Shown here piece after piece: positions 11,733 to 23,132 of a DNA stretch of 64,000 nt; within the stretch, counting starts at the first letter, position 1; every line of letters begins with the position of its first letter. The stretch lies in contig JASWJB010000205.1 of the NCBI GenBank assembly GCA_032433595.1, forward strand, positions 1 through 64,000, written 5' to 3'. The notes below the pieces were generated by a model. It had not been told where the DNA came from and ran no database searches. It saw nothing but the letters and a program-made list of their open reading frames with translations. Source of the DNA: Conoideocrella luteorostrata (lineage: Eukaryota > Ascomycota > Sordariomycetes > Hypocreales > Clavicipitaceae). A program made the position numbers and the translations under genes.

Positions 11733-11995
11733 CACGCGGGTGAAAAAAAAAGTGGCCACTCAACCACCGAATCGTCAAAATCCCCCTTGTCATTGAAAAC
11801 GACACAAATATCACGTTTGAAGCCGAATTTCGACAAAAAGTTATATCAATAGCTAGCTAATTAATGTCTCTAATATGTTGTATAGCTAATATTACTTTAA
11901 ATTACATCGCGAAGTCGGTTAAATCCAGTTGTTGATAGTCTCTTGTGATGGCTCTTTATCGATGCTGACCGGCCACTTTTTTTTTCACCCGCGTG
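11733..11995. mobile_element. MITE-like element (family B), 263 bp
   Basis: A perfect 25-bp terminal inverted repeat borders this stretch: CACGCGGGTG, nine A, then GTGGCC at 11733-11757, and its exact reverse complement at 11971-11995. The interior is AT-rich and non-coding. Flanks share TCTG (left with one extra G, right directly adjacent), so a target duplication is possible but not clean. Size, perfect ends and lack of a transposase fit a non-autonomous DNA transposon. Only one copy is present here. Confidence 0.75.
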
Positions 11996-14968
11996 TCTGT
12001 TTGTATCCTAGCATACCTAAAAGGCGACGGCCAACCTTGAATTAAACGCGTCAGCTGCAGATCCAACTCGGCGTACCGCTGAAATACAATTCGCCGGATA
12101 TTTCAAGGCAGTTCGAGCGTTTGGCACTGAACCCGAATTTCTTGGCGTGTACGGAGTAGACGACTTGAATATAGCAGAGGCATTATGATCACTTATTACT
12201 ACTACATGCGCCTTTGTAGGTTCTGGGTCAGATCCCATTCGCGCTGCTGATGATTACGTGCCCTCTCAACTAGACCTTCTGCTTCCCCAGCTCGAAAACT
12301 AGCTGCATGGCGCATTAGGTCAAGTTCAAGCACGTAACGTTCGCTTGTGGTTCTTGCGGAGAATCAAGTACCGACAAGAACCAGAGGATGGGTCGTGTCT
12401 CTCCACATTGACGACATTGAGTTCTTTTTCCTTTCCATTACAACATAAACCATGCTAACTGATACGATCAGCCCGGGACACATCAGGGCTCTAATAACTC
12501 TGGTGATTCGGGACTCCAATTTTCAATGCCTGCGGTGAACACAAATCAGTACTACAGTTGCACGAATGTCGTGCTAAAATCTAAATCTACAACCGTCAGC
12601 TTCGGCGATGGATAAAATCGTCTACATGGGGTCACGTGTCTGTTTTCGCTTTAATCACATGATCATTCTCTCTCGCGTATCATGTTGTAGTAAGCCAAGA
12701 GAGCAGTTTCGATATGATCCCTTGGCCGGGAACGTCAAATGTGCCGGTGTTTGGTTATTACACGCTCACCATCGCCTAACAGAAACGTCGTTTGACGGAC
12801 GTCCAGGTGTTTGCAGACGTTAATCCGTGGATAGAGCACTGGCGACGGGGCGAAGGTGATTATCTCGTATAGGACCACATGTAACCTCGTTCGATGTGAT
12901 ACCTAGACTCGTAATGAATGTCAATGAGTGCTGCAGGTATTTACAAATGGGGCCGAAAATGACACCCTCACGAACCACCGGCTGACCGATGCGGCATGTT
13001 AACCTCTGTCGCTGAGGCATGTGCTGTTATCCAGTGCCACAACATCGACTGCTACCGGCCAAGCGATGGCAACGCGGAGAGTCTACGCGGGTACATCGTA
13101 TACTAGCTTGTCATATTCTGACACCGCAACGCATATTCTAAACCAGTGGCATGAAGCTGGGTGCTACAATAGAGGCCGAGTTAGCCGGACAAGATTCTGA
13201 ATCGCTCAACGCTGCGTATGCTAGTCTGCCAGGCAGCCGCATTGCAATATGTGTCGAAGCCATCCGTTGGAATTGTTCGGCCTCATGATCCGAGCTAGGC
13301 CGAAGTTAGCCTTGAAAGCCACGCGATTAAAACCCAGCTGAAGAAAATCCCAGATCCGCCGCTGCTTCGGGCGAGGATCGAAGTTTTGGACAAGGATAAC
13401 CATGGCAGCGAGTGTAACATCGAAATTAGCCACGATTGCATTGCGACCAGCCTCTGCAGCTAATGGGTTCATCTCGTGACAATGGAAATAGTCCTTTTCT
13501 GTCCGTGCCCGGAACAAAACCTTCGTAGAGAGTTACGTTGTTATCTCCAGCCCAGCATTCAAATCGTTTGGTTCGTTTGGAGCGGAGCGCCAGGCTGTGG
13601 CTGTACGGCCGACTGACAACTTGACAGTGTAGTTGAACCAATAATACATCAGAGTCCGTTTGCCGCAACGATGCCCGGCATGCGCCGTGATAATGCCACA
13701 ATACATACAATACTATAGTTACTCATGGACTCAGTTTTGGCCGCTAGATCATTAGCCGGGCCGGCCGGGCTGATGCTCGGCGGTTCTGGGATACTCGGTG
13801 GACTCACCCCATGCGCAATCTTCAATATTCGGCGGCATTGTTATCGGGACTATTTCTGCTCGGGCGACCGTTTCGTGGGTATTGAGGTCAAGATTCCGAG
13901 ATAAGGTTGCTACCGTTTCGGACATGTGGCGATGAAGCGGGCTATGTAGGAGAATATCACGTCCTAGCATGTCTTGTCTCATTGAACAATGGAAGAGGGC
14001 TTCAGCCTTCCGACGTCCTAGCTACAGTCCGACAAACCACAGTTGCACAGTCCCCACCGGACAGTCGGTCCGGTTAATACCCTGTACGGAGTATTGCTCC
14101 GAGCACAGCTTGATATCACGGACACTGCATAATGTTACTACTGAACAGAGTAAGGTAGTGTGGATTGCACAAAAATTCACCACAGTAGCCTGTGACATTC
14201 TGCTGCTACATTCGTACGCGACGATGAAGGGCTTGCGTGGGCAATATGAAGTATTCCAGTTGGCCAAGACCACGGGTACCCCGGACAGAGGATGGTCGAT
14301 AATCCGTTGCCGTACGGAGTACAGTATGACTCATTAGCTGACTTCCTTCAGCTGGTACTGGATAAGCACGCCTGCATGTATAGTGATGCGAAGCAGCTGA
14401 TCCATACGAAGGAAGTAGTCGTCGGAGCATTCTGCCTGATTTTGCAATAATACACGTGTAAGTATGGAGTACCTGTCTATTGGTCAATGGCCCAGCTCAC
14501 TCACCGTGCCCTAGACGGTGTCTTTGACCAGCTCAGCTGAGCATCTGCACCTCTACGAAAAGCTTAATCACTCATCATTGCTTTCATCTGTGCTCGGAAT
14601 GTAGATGCGGCCAAATACAAGTGCTGCGCCACGTGCGGATGTTCGGTAGTTCTGCTGTGTCACTCACCCGGACTTTGGCTAGATTATTAATAGACTCCTC
14701 CAGTCCTAATTTTTGCCACCGAGGTGCTATTGCACTGGTGCTTGGGCAGCGCTGTTAGCAGCAAAATCCAGTGACGGATGCTGGCACGTCTCCCACTGTA
14801 CCCACCATAAGCCACTTGATCACGTCTATCTACTTTTTAAGCAGCCGCATCTATCACTTGACGTGTGCTCCTCCACCTGTGCGTACCGGGGCGCCGTCAG
14901 ACCTCTGTAGTACGTCCAATAAAAGTGAGCGTACGGAGTACTCCGCACAGATAAACTAATCCCCTTCA

Positions 14969-15274
14969 GCCCCTGTCACCTGTAACCTGTACCCCACGAG
15001 ACCTGTAACCTAATAATTTGTACCCCCTTTGCAGAACTAACCTATACTCTCTCTTTTGTACCCCTATATAAAATATAAGTACTCTGTGGCTACGTATACC
15101 AAGCGCTTATTAGTATTAATAAGTAAAGTTTTATTTTTTAAAGAAAGAAAATTTATAAACATAAAAGGTGTAAGTATATGCATAAGTGTAAAGTTGAAGG
15201 TACAAGAGAATTCAGGTCAGCTATGCAGAGAGGGTACAGGTCATATTGGTGCAGGTTAAATGGGGTACAGGGGC
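14969..15274. mobile_element. Candidate MITE-like element (family C), about 306 bp
   Basis: Both ends carry GCCCCTGT followed by several CCTGTAACC/CCTGTACCC words in inverted orientation (left GCCCCTGTCACCTGTAACC, right reverse complement GCCCCTGTACCCCATTTAACC). The centre is strongly AT-rich. The inverted repeat is imperfect and no target duplication is obvious, so this may be an eroded element or a simple inverted duplication. Confidence 0.45.
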
Positions 15275-15630
15275 CGATTCAATAAATGTAGCAGCCAGGC
15301 AGCGCAGCTACTAAGCTAAATAATTGAAACCAACTTTTGCACTTGCTCCCCCACGCAACTCATTCCCCGCCACCCGCTTTGCTCCGCTTCTTTCTTATCT
15401 TCGCTGATCAAGAAAAGGGTGCACATCAGATATCTTGATAGCCACGCCATTATCAAGCTCTCTGCCGTCACCTAGCTCGTTCATCCGCTCACACAACACG
15501 GCTTGCTTGCATTGCATCCTGTCTGTTTCCGATATCCCCGTACGGGCGTCATGTCCGTGTCACCTCGCCCCTGACCTGATATCCGTCCGACTGCATCGCC
15601 GAGAGGCAGCCGAATAGCACCACGCCCGCT

Positions 15631-16787
15631 ATGTCCGCGATGGAACCATCGTCGGAGCCTCCTCGGTCGACAATCGTGGAGGAGTCTGCTTCCGCCTCTG
15701 CTACTACACCGGCACCCGTACCTGCGCCTGGGCCTGCATCTACTGCTGCCGACCCTCCACCTGCCTCTATTGCCACCGCTCACCTTGCAAGATTTGAGTT
15801 TAGCGATTTGGGGACCAAGATTTTGATGGTTGAGTGGCATCCTGGCACCTCCACCACCGGCTTTGTCCCCACCGCAGGTATCGGTCTCGCCACACCATCA
15901 TCGGTTACCGTGGCCCCCAATTCAAAGCCAGATGCCGACACGACAGCCAAGTCGTCTGCTTCAAATGTTCATTCAGCAGCTTCGGATGCTGCTGCTTGGG
16001 AAGTCTCATGGCTCGGAAAGTCTACATTTCTTCCGGCCAGAGAAACGGATCATGATGAGGCGGGGCAACGACGCCGGGTCTACTTTCTCTTGCCGCCAGG
16101 AGCCTCTATTCCCACGGAAGTGACCATTACTTCCCCAGGGCGACCTAGCATTGTTTTGAAGCCGCTACCGGCCATATTCCCACCGGGTTTCGATGCTGAG
16201 TCTGGAGCCCGTGGTGTCCTGCATACCCTATGGGCTAAGAAGCGTCTGTCTGAGCTCAAGCGTGAGATTGAAGCTGAAATGCGAACCAACACAGAGAGTG
16301 TTGGCCTGGAGATGGCAATAGCGGAAAAGCAATGGATAATTGAGAACTTCCTCATCTCACCCTCTGTGACTGTGCCATTGTCACCACGATCACCGGGCCC
16401 TGGTCGTCTTGGAAACAAGTTGAAGGGACTGCGGTTAGCAACTTCTCCAGAGGATCTGATACCTAGTCCCACAGGTGAGAGGACATGGCCATGAACATAA
16501 ATCATATGATTTATGGCAATACTGACAGTTTGGCAGCTAATACGTTCACCGGCACTGATATCCCTTCGCAAGCCTTATCACCTCTGGGTGGTGATATTGC
16601 TGTTTCTTCGTTCTCCTCTATCTCTCGTGGTAACGGGCCAACAGAGCCCATTTCTTTGAACGCGGCGATGAAGGGGAACCTGATTCCCGGCCATGCCGGC
16701 TCTTGTGATGGCGAAGATGACCTCTTTGCCTTACCACTTAGCCCACGAAGCCCGGACATGAAAAGAGGCCCGTTCAGCGCCATCTGA
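15631..16787 (+). CDS. Conserved fungal protein of unknown function
   Basis: Exons are 15631-16474 and 16537-16787, giving 364 residues. The intron begins GTGAGA and ends TTTGGCAG. The first 50 residues are Ala/Pro/Ser-rich and probably disordered. From LARFEFSDLGTKILMVEW (about residue 53) to about 255 the sequence looks folded, with the recognisable stretches RRRVYFLLPPGASIPTEVTI and VLHTLWAKKRLSELKREIEA, the latter probably a helix or coiled coil. The C-terminus has repeated SPRSP motifs that could be proline-directed phosphorylation sites. I see no catalytic motif, signal peptide or membrane segment. I do not recognise a named family, and no neighbour hints at its role. The first ATG is taken; a second Met follows at codon 4. 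Confidence 0.75.
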
Positions 16788-17515
16788 TTTGTTTCAACAT
16801 ATTTGGCGTGTATTGGTGTGGGAAAGTTGTAATGTGGCTTTGGCGGCTCCCTGTGGTCGAGTTTTTAACTCGGCTTGCACATGATACCCGGTGATTGCCA
16901 GTTGAATGGAATCATTCAGCTTATCGAATGCCATCCATGGTCGTGCTTATACATACAAGTCTTTTTTTCACAGACAGAATCAGACGCTGAGACGCAGATA
17001 TTATTGGGGGCATAGATATAATAGAGGGCTCCTTGTTTCAACAGCGTCACCAGATCAGGACCTCAACACCTTAATGACTTTATGACGGTACCGTGGTTGT
17101 GCGATTAAAAAGCTCTCTCATGTCATATTGCAGAATTATTTTTCTGCACAATAATATAATATAAATTATTCCAATCAAGTCTAATTAGGGCCATACTCTC
17201 CCCGCTCACTCACTATCAAGAGTTTGAAAGTGCTACGTGAGGGAGTCTTGGCTTCTCTACAACGCTGGCGATGAATAATCCTACTGCACACAACGAACGC
17301 CATGAATGCTTATAACCCGATGAAGTATGCGTAATCCCCGACTCTCCTGATCGGGGAGTCAAAGCATTGATGATGTTTGTACATGACGTGACGCCAATTG
17401 TACTTGACAGGCTTGGCTGCATTCAGGACCAGCTTCCACAAGATGTCATAATCTTCAGCAAGGGCGCAGCAGCATCACCAAAAGTTAAGTCTTACCACAA
17501 AACAACTCACGCAAA
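16788..17515. other. Convergent intergenic region
   Basis: This lies between the 3' ends of the gene at 15631 and the Vps37-like gene. It is AT-rich around 17145-17170 (ATAATATAATATAAATTATT). No gene, RNA or repeat is supported. Confidence 0.5.
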
Positions 17516-18374
17516 TCATCTCCAACCCCCTACCCTCCCCTCATCCCATCTCTCCTTCCTCTCCTGTCTCAAATAATACTGCACCTTTGCCTCTCTATAC
17601 TTCCGAACCCACTCCGTCACGTCTCTCTCTAAGGCAGGCACGTCATCGCCATGACCTTCAAGAAAGCTCTCCTCCATAGCCTGACAAACCAGCGCTTGTT
17701 CCTGCACGCCTTGTGAGAGCTGCTGGTACAACGACGCGGGCGAAAACGGTGCCAGCGCGTGATCCATATCCGACTGTTTCTGGCGCCATTGCCGCTCAAG
17801 CGCGTGAGTTGACAGAAGTTGCGCTTGGGTCGTAGAGCGCTGATGTGAGAGGCGGCTTGCCGCTGAGACGAGCTGCGTGGCGAGTGCACTGTTGTGGTCC
17901 AGCGCCGCGGAGAGGTTGGCGTGAGAGGTCTTGGTGGATTTGTGGGAGGAGCTGGGCGCATGGGCTAGGCTGTTGACGAGCGCTGGGTTGGCGAGTATAT
18001 CTGCCAATGCTTGAGTTCTGGGATGGGGGAAAGGGCGGCGTGTTTTCTGTCAGATTTTATACCATCTTGAGAGTTGATGCGCGGGGCGGGTGAAGGGGAC
18101 TCCAAACGCACGACTTATCTCTCAGCACTTCTGGTAGCCACCCCTCTCCGGGATCGGGGGCGGGATCAGAAATTGGAAAAGCGAGAGGAGGTGTTGATGC
18201 GGCTGATATGCCTTGTGCGCCGTCGGGTTCGTTAGGGGCAGGTCGTGGGAATGGCGGCGGTGGAGGGGACGAAGCTGTAGTCGGGGTGCTGATGCTGCTG
18301 ACGTTGTGGCTACCGCCTTTGGGCGGTGGTGCAGGCGGTGTCGAGCTGTGAAGCTCTGCCGGGAAGCTTGACAT
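17516..18374 (-). CDS. ESCRT-I subunit Vps37 (Mod_r domain)
   Basis: Exons are 18374-18115 and 18017-17516, giving 253 residues. Vps37 (yeast Srn2) is a structural subunit of ESCRT-I, which with Vps23 and Vps28 sorts ubiquitinated membrane proteins into multivesicular bodies. The N-terminal 75 residues are Pro/Ser-rich. The Mod_r part starts near GEGWLPEVLRDKTQALADIL, spans the splice junction and continues as a long helical region (SAALDHNSALATQLVSAASR...ALERQWRQKQSDMDHALAPF) to a charged C-terminus (YYLRQERKERWDEG). Choosing donor GTCGTG and acceptor CCCAG gives an uninterrupted helix start; the donor is weak, so the junction is the least certain point. The gene is convergent with the gene at 15631 and parallel to the Nup84 gene. 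Confidence 0.8.
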
Positions 18375-18799
18375 GGTGTTTGGCGCGTCCTTTGAGATGG
18401 TCGTTCGTTCGTTCTTTGGTAAGTTCGCGGACTCGAGCTATGGTTGGACGGACGGGTGATACGAGGAGCTTTGTTTGACGTTGAAAGCGGGAGTGGTGGG
18501 GGCGGGGGCATTTGGGGCAGCGACGTATTAAACATGTTGGTGGGGGGGGGGGGGGGGGGTGTTTGGACGACGGCGACACTGTGTAAGTGGTGGCAACAAC
18601 GACAAACCATTTACTCCTATATTGACATATTGACATAATATACTGAATGGCCCAAATGCTGCTTCTGTCTAAAACCTTTGCCGCGACTCCATTACCTTGA
18701 TCTTGTCTTCTTCCAACCGCGTGGGCATCTTTCGTCCATGTCGCTTTTTCCCTTCCTCGCGATTATGGGACGAGCTCTGATGAGTTACTGCCTCCCCTT
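18375..18799. other. Upstream region of vps37, downstream of the nucleoporin gene
   Basis: It contains an uninterrupted run of 18 G at 18542-18559, about 170 bp upstream of the vps37 ATG, and further G-rich words (18498-18517). No gene is seen. Confidence 0.6.
18542..18559 (+). repeat. Homopolymer of 18 G
   Basis: Eighteen consecutive G residues are counted between two T. Such runs are prone to length errors in sequencing, so the exact count is uncertain. Confidence 0.9.
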
Positions 18800-21745
18800 C
18801 TAGTGCTTGACAGCCCACAGGTCTCTCGACCATCCCATTTCTCGTAGTTTCTTGTTAGTAGAGCCGGCTGCTCTCTTTTCTCCTGTTGCAATAGCTAGGG
18901 CCTTGCTACATGCTGTGAAAGACTGTACAAGTTCCGTCATCCGCCCGGCGTTAACAAATGTCGTGGCAAGATCGGAATTCCTCTCTGCGATAACAGAGGC
19001 TAGCTCCATGCATTCAAGTAGATTGTCTCTGGAGAGACCTGTTCCGGCAAAATGCAAGGCACTGACGTATGCTAAAATGGTTTCCGGTAAATAAGTCTGG
19101 CGTAACTGCTGAAGTTCCTCGTCGCCACCTGAATCACATGGTTAACTTTTCCTTGCAATCCTGTCAAGGAGGATGCAGCAGTGTCTGTGACCAAACTTAC
19201 CTTCAATGCCTGACAGGAGCCAGTTCTGCAACAGAGGCTGCATGTTGTGTTTAGTAGTCTTGATCTCGTTACCAACTCTGCCCCAAAACTCTCTGGTAGC
19301 AGTGATCTCTCTTTAATTAAATAATTTTGTCAGCTTTCGGAGCAACATTCAGGGAGTAATACTTTTTACATACCCGAGAGATATAACCACAAGTGATGCC
19401 ATCGTCTCGAGGCTATCAAGAGCTTTTACCAGGGCCTCCAGTTCCCTATAGTTCCGCGCATCTGTCATGACTTGCTCTGGTCGGATGTTGCGAATCCCAC
19501 TTTGCTCCAGCTGTTGAGCCCAGAAGTCGACATCGTCGTACAATGCGAGGTCTGGCTCGTTATGATCTGTCATGTCTCGCATGATCTCAGCAAATGCAAC
19601 TCTGCCTAAGAGGCGTCGTGCAGCATTGAGTCGGCCGTTTCCTTTTTCACCCTATCAGTATTCTCGCAATTCTCTAGGAACTGTTATGAAAAAACTGCTT
19701 TTCTGCAACTTACGAAGGAAAAACTTGTAAACCCTTGTGCCAATGGAAAACACCCGAGGCCAAGTTTCGTCAACGGTCAAAAGCCATTCCAATGCCCGTA
19801 TCACATGCACATCTCTGGTATCCACAACATCCTCCTCTTCTCCGAAAAAATCGGCTTTGATTATTCTGCCATGGCGAGAGGTTGGAGGACCAGACTCAAG
19901 AATATTGAATGAGTTCCTAGCTAGAGGCGAGTCTGTGCCCTGGTCCAGCTCATTGAACAGCAGGTTGGCTTGAGTTTCGACGAAAGTCAGCACGTCGATG
20001 CCTGCCCGTTTGATGAGCTTGAGTTGAGTAATGCGGTTCTCGGGATCTGGATCTTCAATGACGTTCCAACTCAGAATCTCGTAGCATCGAGACGAATCCA
20101 AAATAGAGCAGTACAATGGAATGAGTTCTTGCAATTTGGATCGTCGCAGGTAGTCGGTGTAGCCAGCAAGAATGTTCTCTTGTGAAAAACGCCACACCGC
20201 GGGAGTCTTATCTTCATATGATCCAAACTCTTGCAGCTCAAACCGTTTCAATAAGGCAATGAGAACAAAGACATGGGCAGCGATTCGCAGTCCGCTGTGC
20301 TGTGCCAGGTCGAAAAATTTCGATCTCAATAACGTCTGTTCACCTCCCAGCCCCTTGCGTACTAGTCGAGATTTTGAGAACTCGTTCGCAGATTCGGTAA
20401 TCACTAAACCTTGTTCATAGAGGTGTCTGTCAAGTTCCTTAGCAATAAACGAAGCTTGCAGGGCCTTGTTTGGCTCATTAGCCTCGGCCGCCAAGCTTGG
20501 ATTTGATCCAATGGCCTGAACGAGACGTCTCTCGACATTGTCGTCGCCTCCATGAAATTGGACGGCGTCGAAGGCGGAGAAGGACTGCGTCAAAGTTGAA
20601 ACTACCTCCGGTGGACATTTAGACGTCATATATCCGTCGATTTGTGATCGCAGAAGCGCATTATAGTTGGCGAACAGGTAGTCATCCCACGACTTTGCTA
20701 CCTTTTCAACAGTAAAAATATCCCCTGATAACACACCATACACAGCTCGCTCATAGTCATCCGTGCCGCCTTGTTTGGCCAAAGCGAAACACATTCGCCG
20801 CCACAACGTCAGTGATGCTGGGTCAGCGTTGGGTTCTGATTCTTGCTTGTCATCCACAGGGAGAGGCATGGCAAACATTGACACAGCTCTCCACATTTCT
20901 GTTCGCTCTTGGCACCACTCTCGTATATCTTCAAAGCTGCTGCCTCTTCTCAGGTGCTCAAAGCAGCCAAGCCAGATGGCCCGCTCGAAGTAGCCGTCCT
21001 GAGGCTCAAGTTTGCGGCTTTGTCTCGTGGAGGCATCCGGGTCAAGATGGGTGACCAGCGGCGCGCCATTAGAGTTAAGGTGAGATGCGGTCACATTGGG
21101 TGATTGGCGGTCCAGCAGATGAGGCCACGCTGTGACACTCTTCCTGAGCTTGATCTTGGAACGAGTGTGCAGCCAGCCATGGGCAATGATGTCTCCTCTA
21201 TCAGCATTGTGCTGAAATTCATGGGCAAGCTCATCGATATCCGGACCAGCTGCCGCATTGGTCTGTAGCCACTGGAGAACAGCGCGTCGCTCTAAAGCCA
21301 GGCTGTTGGTCTCTAGAAAATCGTTGACGTGGTTGCGGGTTGTCGACTTCGAGGCAGAGAATGCGGATGAAAATCGCATCGGTTCTGGTTTCGAGCCGCC
21401 ATATCGCAAAGGAAGAAGACGCCTGAACAGATCCCAGGTCTGGACCTCTTTCTCCAGCTGCTTCACTTCATCTGGCTTGTCGGACTGCCCACTGCCACAG
21501 CTTTGCTCATCCACATCCATGTCCATGTCATCAACACCATCACCTATGCGCTTCGGTCGCTTGTGCGCTAATCGTCGAATCGCATTCTCGTGGTATTTTC
21601 GAGGCAGGTCCAGAATACGAGCTTTCTTCTCCGACACGCTCAGGCCCGATGCTAGACAGATATCCAGTGCATTGGCAAATTCCTCTACTTCTGGTCCGGG
21701 CACAACACTACCGGTCAACTGTTGTTGTCTGTTTCTGGCTTCCAT
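18800..21745 (-). CDS. Nucleoporin Nup84/Nup107
   Basis: This is a structural member of the Y-shaped Nup84 (Nup107-160) complex, the outer scaffold of the nuclear pore. I model four exons, 21745-19714, 19641-19374, 19310-19201 and 19128-18800, giving 912 residues. The protein is almost wholly helical with no transmembrane segment. Recognisable family stretches are GYFERAIWLGCFEHLRRGSS, the VIRALEWLLTVDETWPRVFS region and FLRNGRLNAARRLL, the last of which is only obtained by splicing from donor GTAAGT at 19713 to the acceptor AAAAAG before 19641. The intermediate acceptor GATAG would give a stop. An N-terminal acidic patch (DDMDMDVDEQ) follows a basic KRPKR motif near residue 65. The ATG at 21745 is the most economical start; an in-frame ATG-less extension upstream is possible. 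Confidence 0.88.
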
Positions 21746-22660
21746 ATTCCCACACCATGTGCTGGGCCCGCCGGAAGTTGAAACAATGCGATCTAAGGCT
21801 TGGAATACCTGTATTCCACAAACCAAATTACAGACTTTGAGGATAAGGACGCCTGCCTGTCCGCCAAACACTACCCTTCAGAGTTTTGGATGGGTAGCTT
21901 TCAAGCTGGCATCGGCATGATCCCACCACCTATCGCTAGTCAAAATTGGTACCAAATATGGGGTTTCACAAATAGACGGGTAGCTATTCAAGTCGGCCAG
22001 TGTCGCTCTATAAATTGGGGGGGACTATTCGACGGAATTCGATGGATCGTGTTTTTCGCGTGACTCTTTGGCGCGCGTTGAACTTAGCCAATGTAAAGAA
22101 ATCCACAGGCAAGCTGGGCGCTAGAGACAACAGCCGCGACAGCGCGTGTAGTGCAAAATGGAGGCGCTGAATGTGACCCTTTTACTCCGTACTCCGTACC
22201 GAGGTGTCTAGCTGTAAACTGAAGCGATCCAATGGTGTACCAAGCCCAATGTTTGCCAGAGAGCATGGTGGGAATCTAACGACGGCTATTGCGATATGCA
22301 ACAAAGCGAACTTTTCTCAGACCCGCTCGGTGGCACATATGTATGCACAGTTTTCCTCCACAATCCATCGCCGCCTCTTTCCTTTTCTCTACAATAATGT
22401 CATCGGCATTCATATTAGAGTCTCGGAACAGGACCTCTCAATGCTTGTTCAGGTCTACGGATCTCTCGCGCGCTCAATGATCGCCTAGAAAATAGTCGGC
22501 GCTCCTCACAATAGTTGCCAAAATCTTCATGCTGGCGGACATAGTATACGACGAGCGTTACATAACATTTCTTTTTTATTATCCGAGGTACAAATTCCCA
22601 TGGCGTAAATGTTGAGAACTGCAATTCTCTCTCCATCTGCCTACCCCATTCAGCGATCTA
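21746..22660. other. Intergenic region between nucleoporin and CMC4 genes
   Basis: This holds the promoter of the nucleoporin gene and the 3' region of CMC4. A doubled decamer (TTACTCCGTACTCCGTACC) lies at 22182-22200. No gene is supported. Confidence 0.55.
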
Positions 22661-23132
22661 CTACTTGCCTCCGTTCATCTGCTGTATTTTTAATCGTAAT
22701 AAATTCGGTTCAGGGCAGCTGGGGCTGGTTGCGTTCTCTCCGTACTTGTGGTAAAATGCGTCGCAGCACTCATAGAGAGCTTTAACGACATCTCGGCATT
22801 TGGCGTCGTTGTAGTTGTTCCGAGCCAGGCAGTCTAACAAAGGAGTGCGTGAGTCTAAATCTGAGGAATTTGGGGGAGGGAAGTGGGGGTTCCTCTGGAA
22901 GCGCGACGGAATCTTCTTACTTTGAATTGCACACTGAAAATGTCGATGAAAGTCAGTAATTTCATGCATCTTGGACTCCCAAGGTCATGGTTTAAACTCA
23001 CCGCACGCGGATGACATGGCGGCGTTGAATCAATGTCATTCTTTGGCGGGCCCTGTACGGCACACCCTTCGATCAGTAACACGAAAACTTCGTGATTATA
23101 TTAAATGCCAAACTTTTAGGAACACCAACCAT
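22661..23132 (-). CDS. Twin CX9C mitochondrial protein Cmc4
   Basis: Cmc4 is a small intermembrane-space protein imported through the Mia40 relay; its exact role in respiratory assembly is unsettled. I model four exons: 23132-23130 (the ATG alone), 23052-23002, 22933-22921 (13 nt) and 22833-22661, giving 79 residues. The spliced product shows both CX9C pairs, PC-HPRACAIQN-C and KC-RDVVKALYE-C, plus the family ending SCPEPNLLRLKIQQ. Without the 13-nt exon the conserved CAIQ segment is lost, so that exon is well supported. The ATG-only first exon (donor GTTGGT) is the weakest part: the second exon is fixed by phase but other upstream starts are possible. The gene lies divergently from SUMO. Confidence 0.78.

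Larger units (their letters stand above)
8741..15630. other. Gene-poor island with repeats
   Basis: About 6.9 kb holds no gene I can support. It contains the upstream regions of the F-box gene and of the uncharacterised gene at 15631, a minisatellite (9313-9393), two inverted-repeat elements (11733-11995 and 14969-15274) and at least ten copies of the TACGGAGTAC-like decamer. Open frames up to 193 codons occur (for example 11255-11836 and 13221-13517 on the minus strand), but none shows a domain or splice continuity. The sequence looks like accessory, transposon-derived DNA. Confidence 0.65.

Noticed and set aside
11255..11836. 193-codon minus-strand open frame partly inside MITE family B
   Set aside because: It begins inside the element, shows no domain, and has no matching splice partners. 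I could not see transposase motifs such as a DDE triad, so I treat it as chance.
13221..13710. Two overlapping minus-strand open frames (about 95 codons each) in the gene-poor island
   Set aside because: Parts look protein-like (AEAGRNAIVANFDVTLAAMV), but no family is recognised and frames do not join by plausible introns. It may be a relic; I cannot support a call.
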